Assembly (NCBI GenBank): GCA_019116185.1
Contig: DXCD01000123.1
Location: forward strand, 1-14,589
Direction: 5' to 3'
DNA from: Candidatus Mediterraneibacter stercorigallinarum
GTDB lineage: Bacteria; Bacillota; Clostridia; Lachnospirales; Lachnospiraceae
Length of the DNA: 14,589 bases
Every line of letters starts with the position of its first letter. Within the stretch, counting starts at the first letter, position 1. A program made the position numbers and the translations under genes. Under the pieces are notes generated by a model, which worked only from the letters and a program-made list of their open reading frames with translations, had not been told where the DNA came from and searched no databases. Below are positions 14,379 to 14,589 of the stretch, one piece after another.

Positions 14379-14523
14379 AGCACCTGTCGCTGATGACGGA
14401 GGAAAACTTCTGAGAGCCGGCTGACCGGAGACGCGGAGGCGGAACGACCGGGAGACGGCAGGAGGCCATCTGAAAAATGGCAGGCAGAAGAAAAAAGATG
14501 TCGAAAGCGGATGAAAAAAGTTC

Positions 14524-14582
14524 TTGACAAAAGCAAAGCGCTGTGATAATCTATACAGGCTGTCGCTTGAAAAGAACGACAG
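14524..14582 (+). promoter_or_regulatory. Strong promoter P2 and leader hairpin (probable rRNA operon promoter)
   Basis: TTGACA (14524-14529), 17 bp, TAATCT (14547-14552), aligned with P1 through the shared GTGATAA; a GATAAT box at 15 bp spacing (14545-14550) is an alternative. Two A-tracts lie upstream. Just downstream, CTGTCG (14560-14565) can pair with CGACAG (14577-14582). The final bases, GGAACCTT, resemble the start of the boxA-like sequence that precedes 16S rRNA in Firmicutes. The 16S gene itself would lie outside the window. Confidence 0.65.
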
Positions 14583-14589
14583 GAACCTT

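Overview
The window looks like a chromosomal segment from an anaerobic, low-to-mid-GC Firmicute, most likely a gut member of the Lachnospiraceae/Clostridia. The basis is strong AGGAGG-type ribosome binding sites, TTGACA/TATAAT-type promoters, an indolepyruvate:ferredoxin oxidoreductase operon, an Rpn-type nuclease with heptad-like C-terminal repeats, and small stress genes of kinds common in that group. This is inference from gene content; no 16S rRNA gene is inside the window.

Layout. Positions 1-1102 (minus strand) hold a two-gene ABC exporter: the ATPase and the first 40 codons of its permease, which runs off the left edge. A gene-poor stretch (1103-1599) contains the exporter promoter, an exact 12-bp direct repeat and a decayed-looking open frame. 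It leads into an Rpn/PD-(D/E)XK nuclease (1600-2583) whose tail is built from a 24-bp tandem repeat. Next is a tightly coupled iorA-iorB-phenylacetate-CoA ligase operon (2700-6402) for interconverting aromatic 2-oxo acids and arylacetyl-CoA, and then a histidine phosphatase (6511-7050) ending in a strong terminator. A two-domain carboxymuconolactone-decarboxylase-like gene lies on the minus strand (7215-7904).

The most notable element is 8120-11572, one 1150-residue protein. It joins an N-terminal calcineurin-like metallophosphoesterase to a central NACHT ATPase and a long helical C-terminal region without recognisable repeats. That is the architecture of a bacterial NLR-like (STAND) immune protein, with the phosphoesterase as the probable effector. 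It is a one-gene cassette with its own promoter, a candidate operator over the -35 box, and a strong bidirectional terminator at 11641-11696. Anti-phage function is inferred from architecture.

To the right, on the minus strand, are a small YjdJ-type acetyltransferase, a GyrI-like protein, a TfoX N-domain protein and a WYL (YafY-type) regulator. The regulator's promoter carries a perfect 9-bp inverted repeat, and the regulator, TfoX and GyrI-like genes probably form one autoregulated operon. The last 240 bases contain two tandem strong promoters with A-rich upstream tracts and related downstream sequence. They look like the P1/P2 promoters of a ribosomal RNA operon starting just beyond the right edge.
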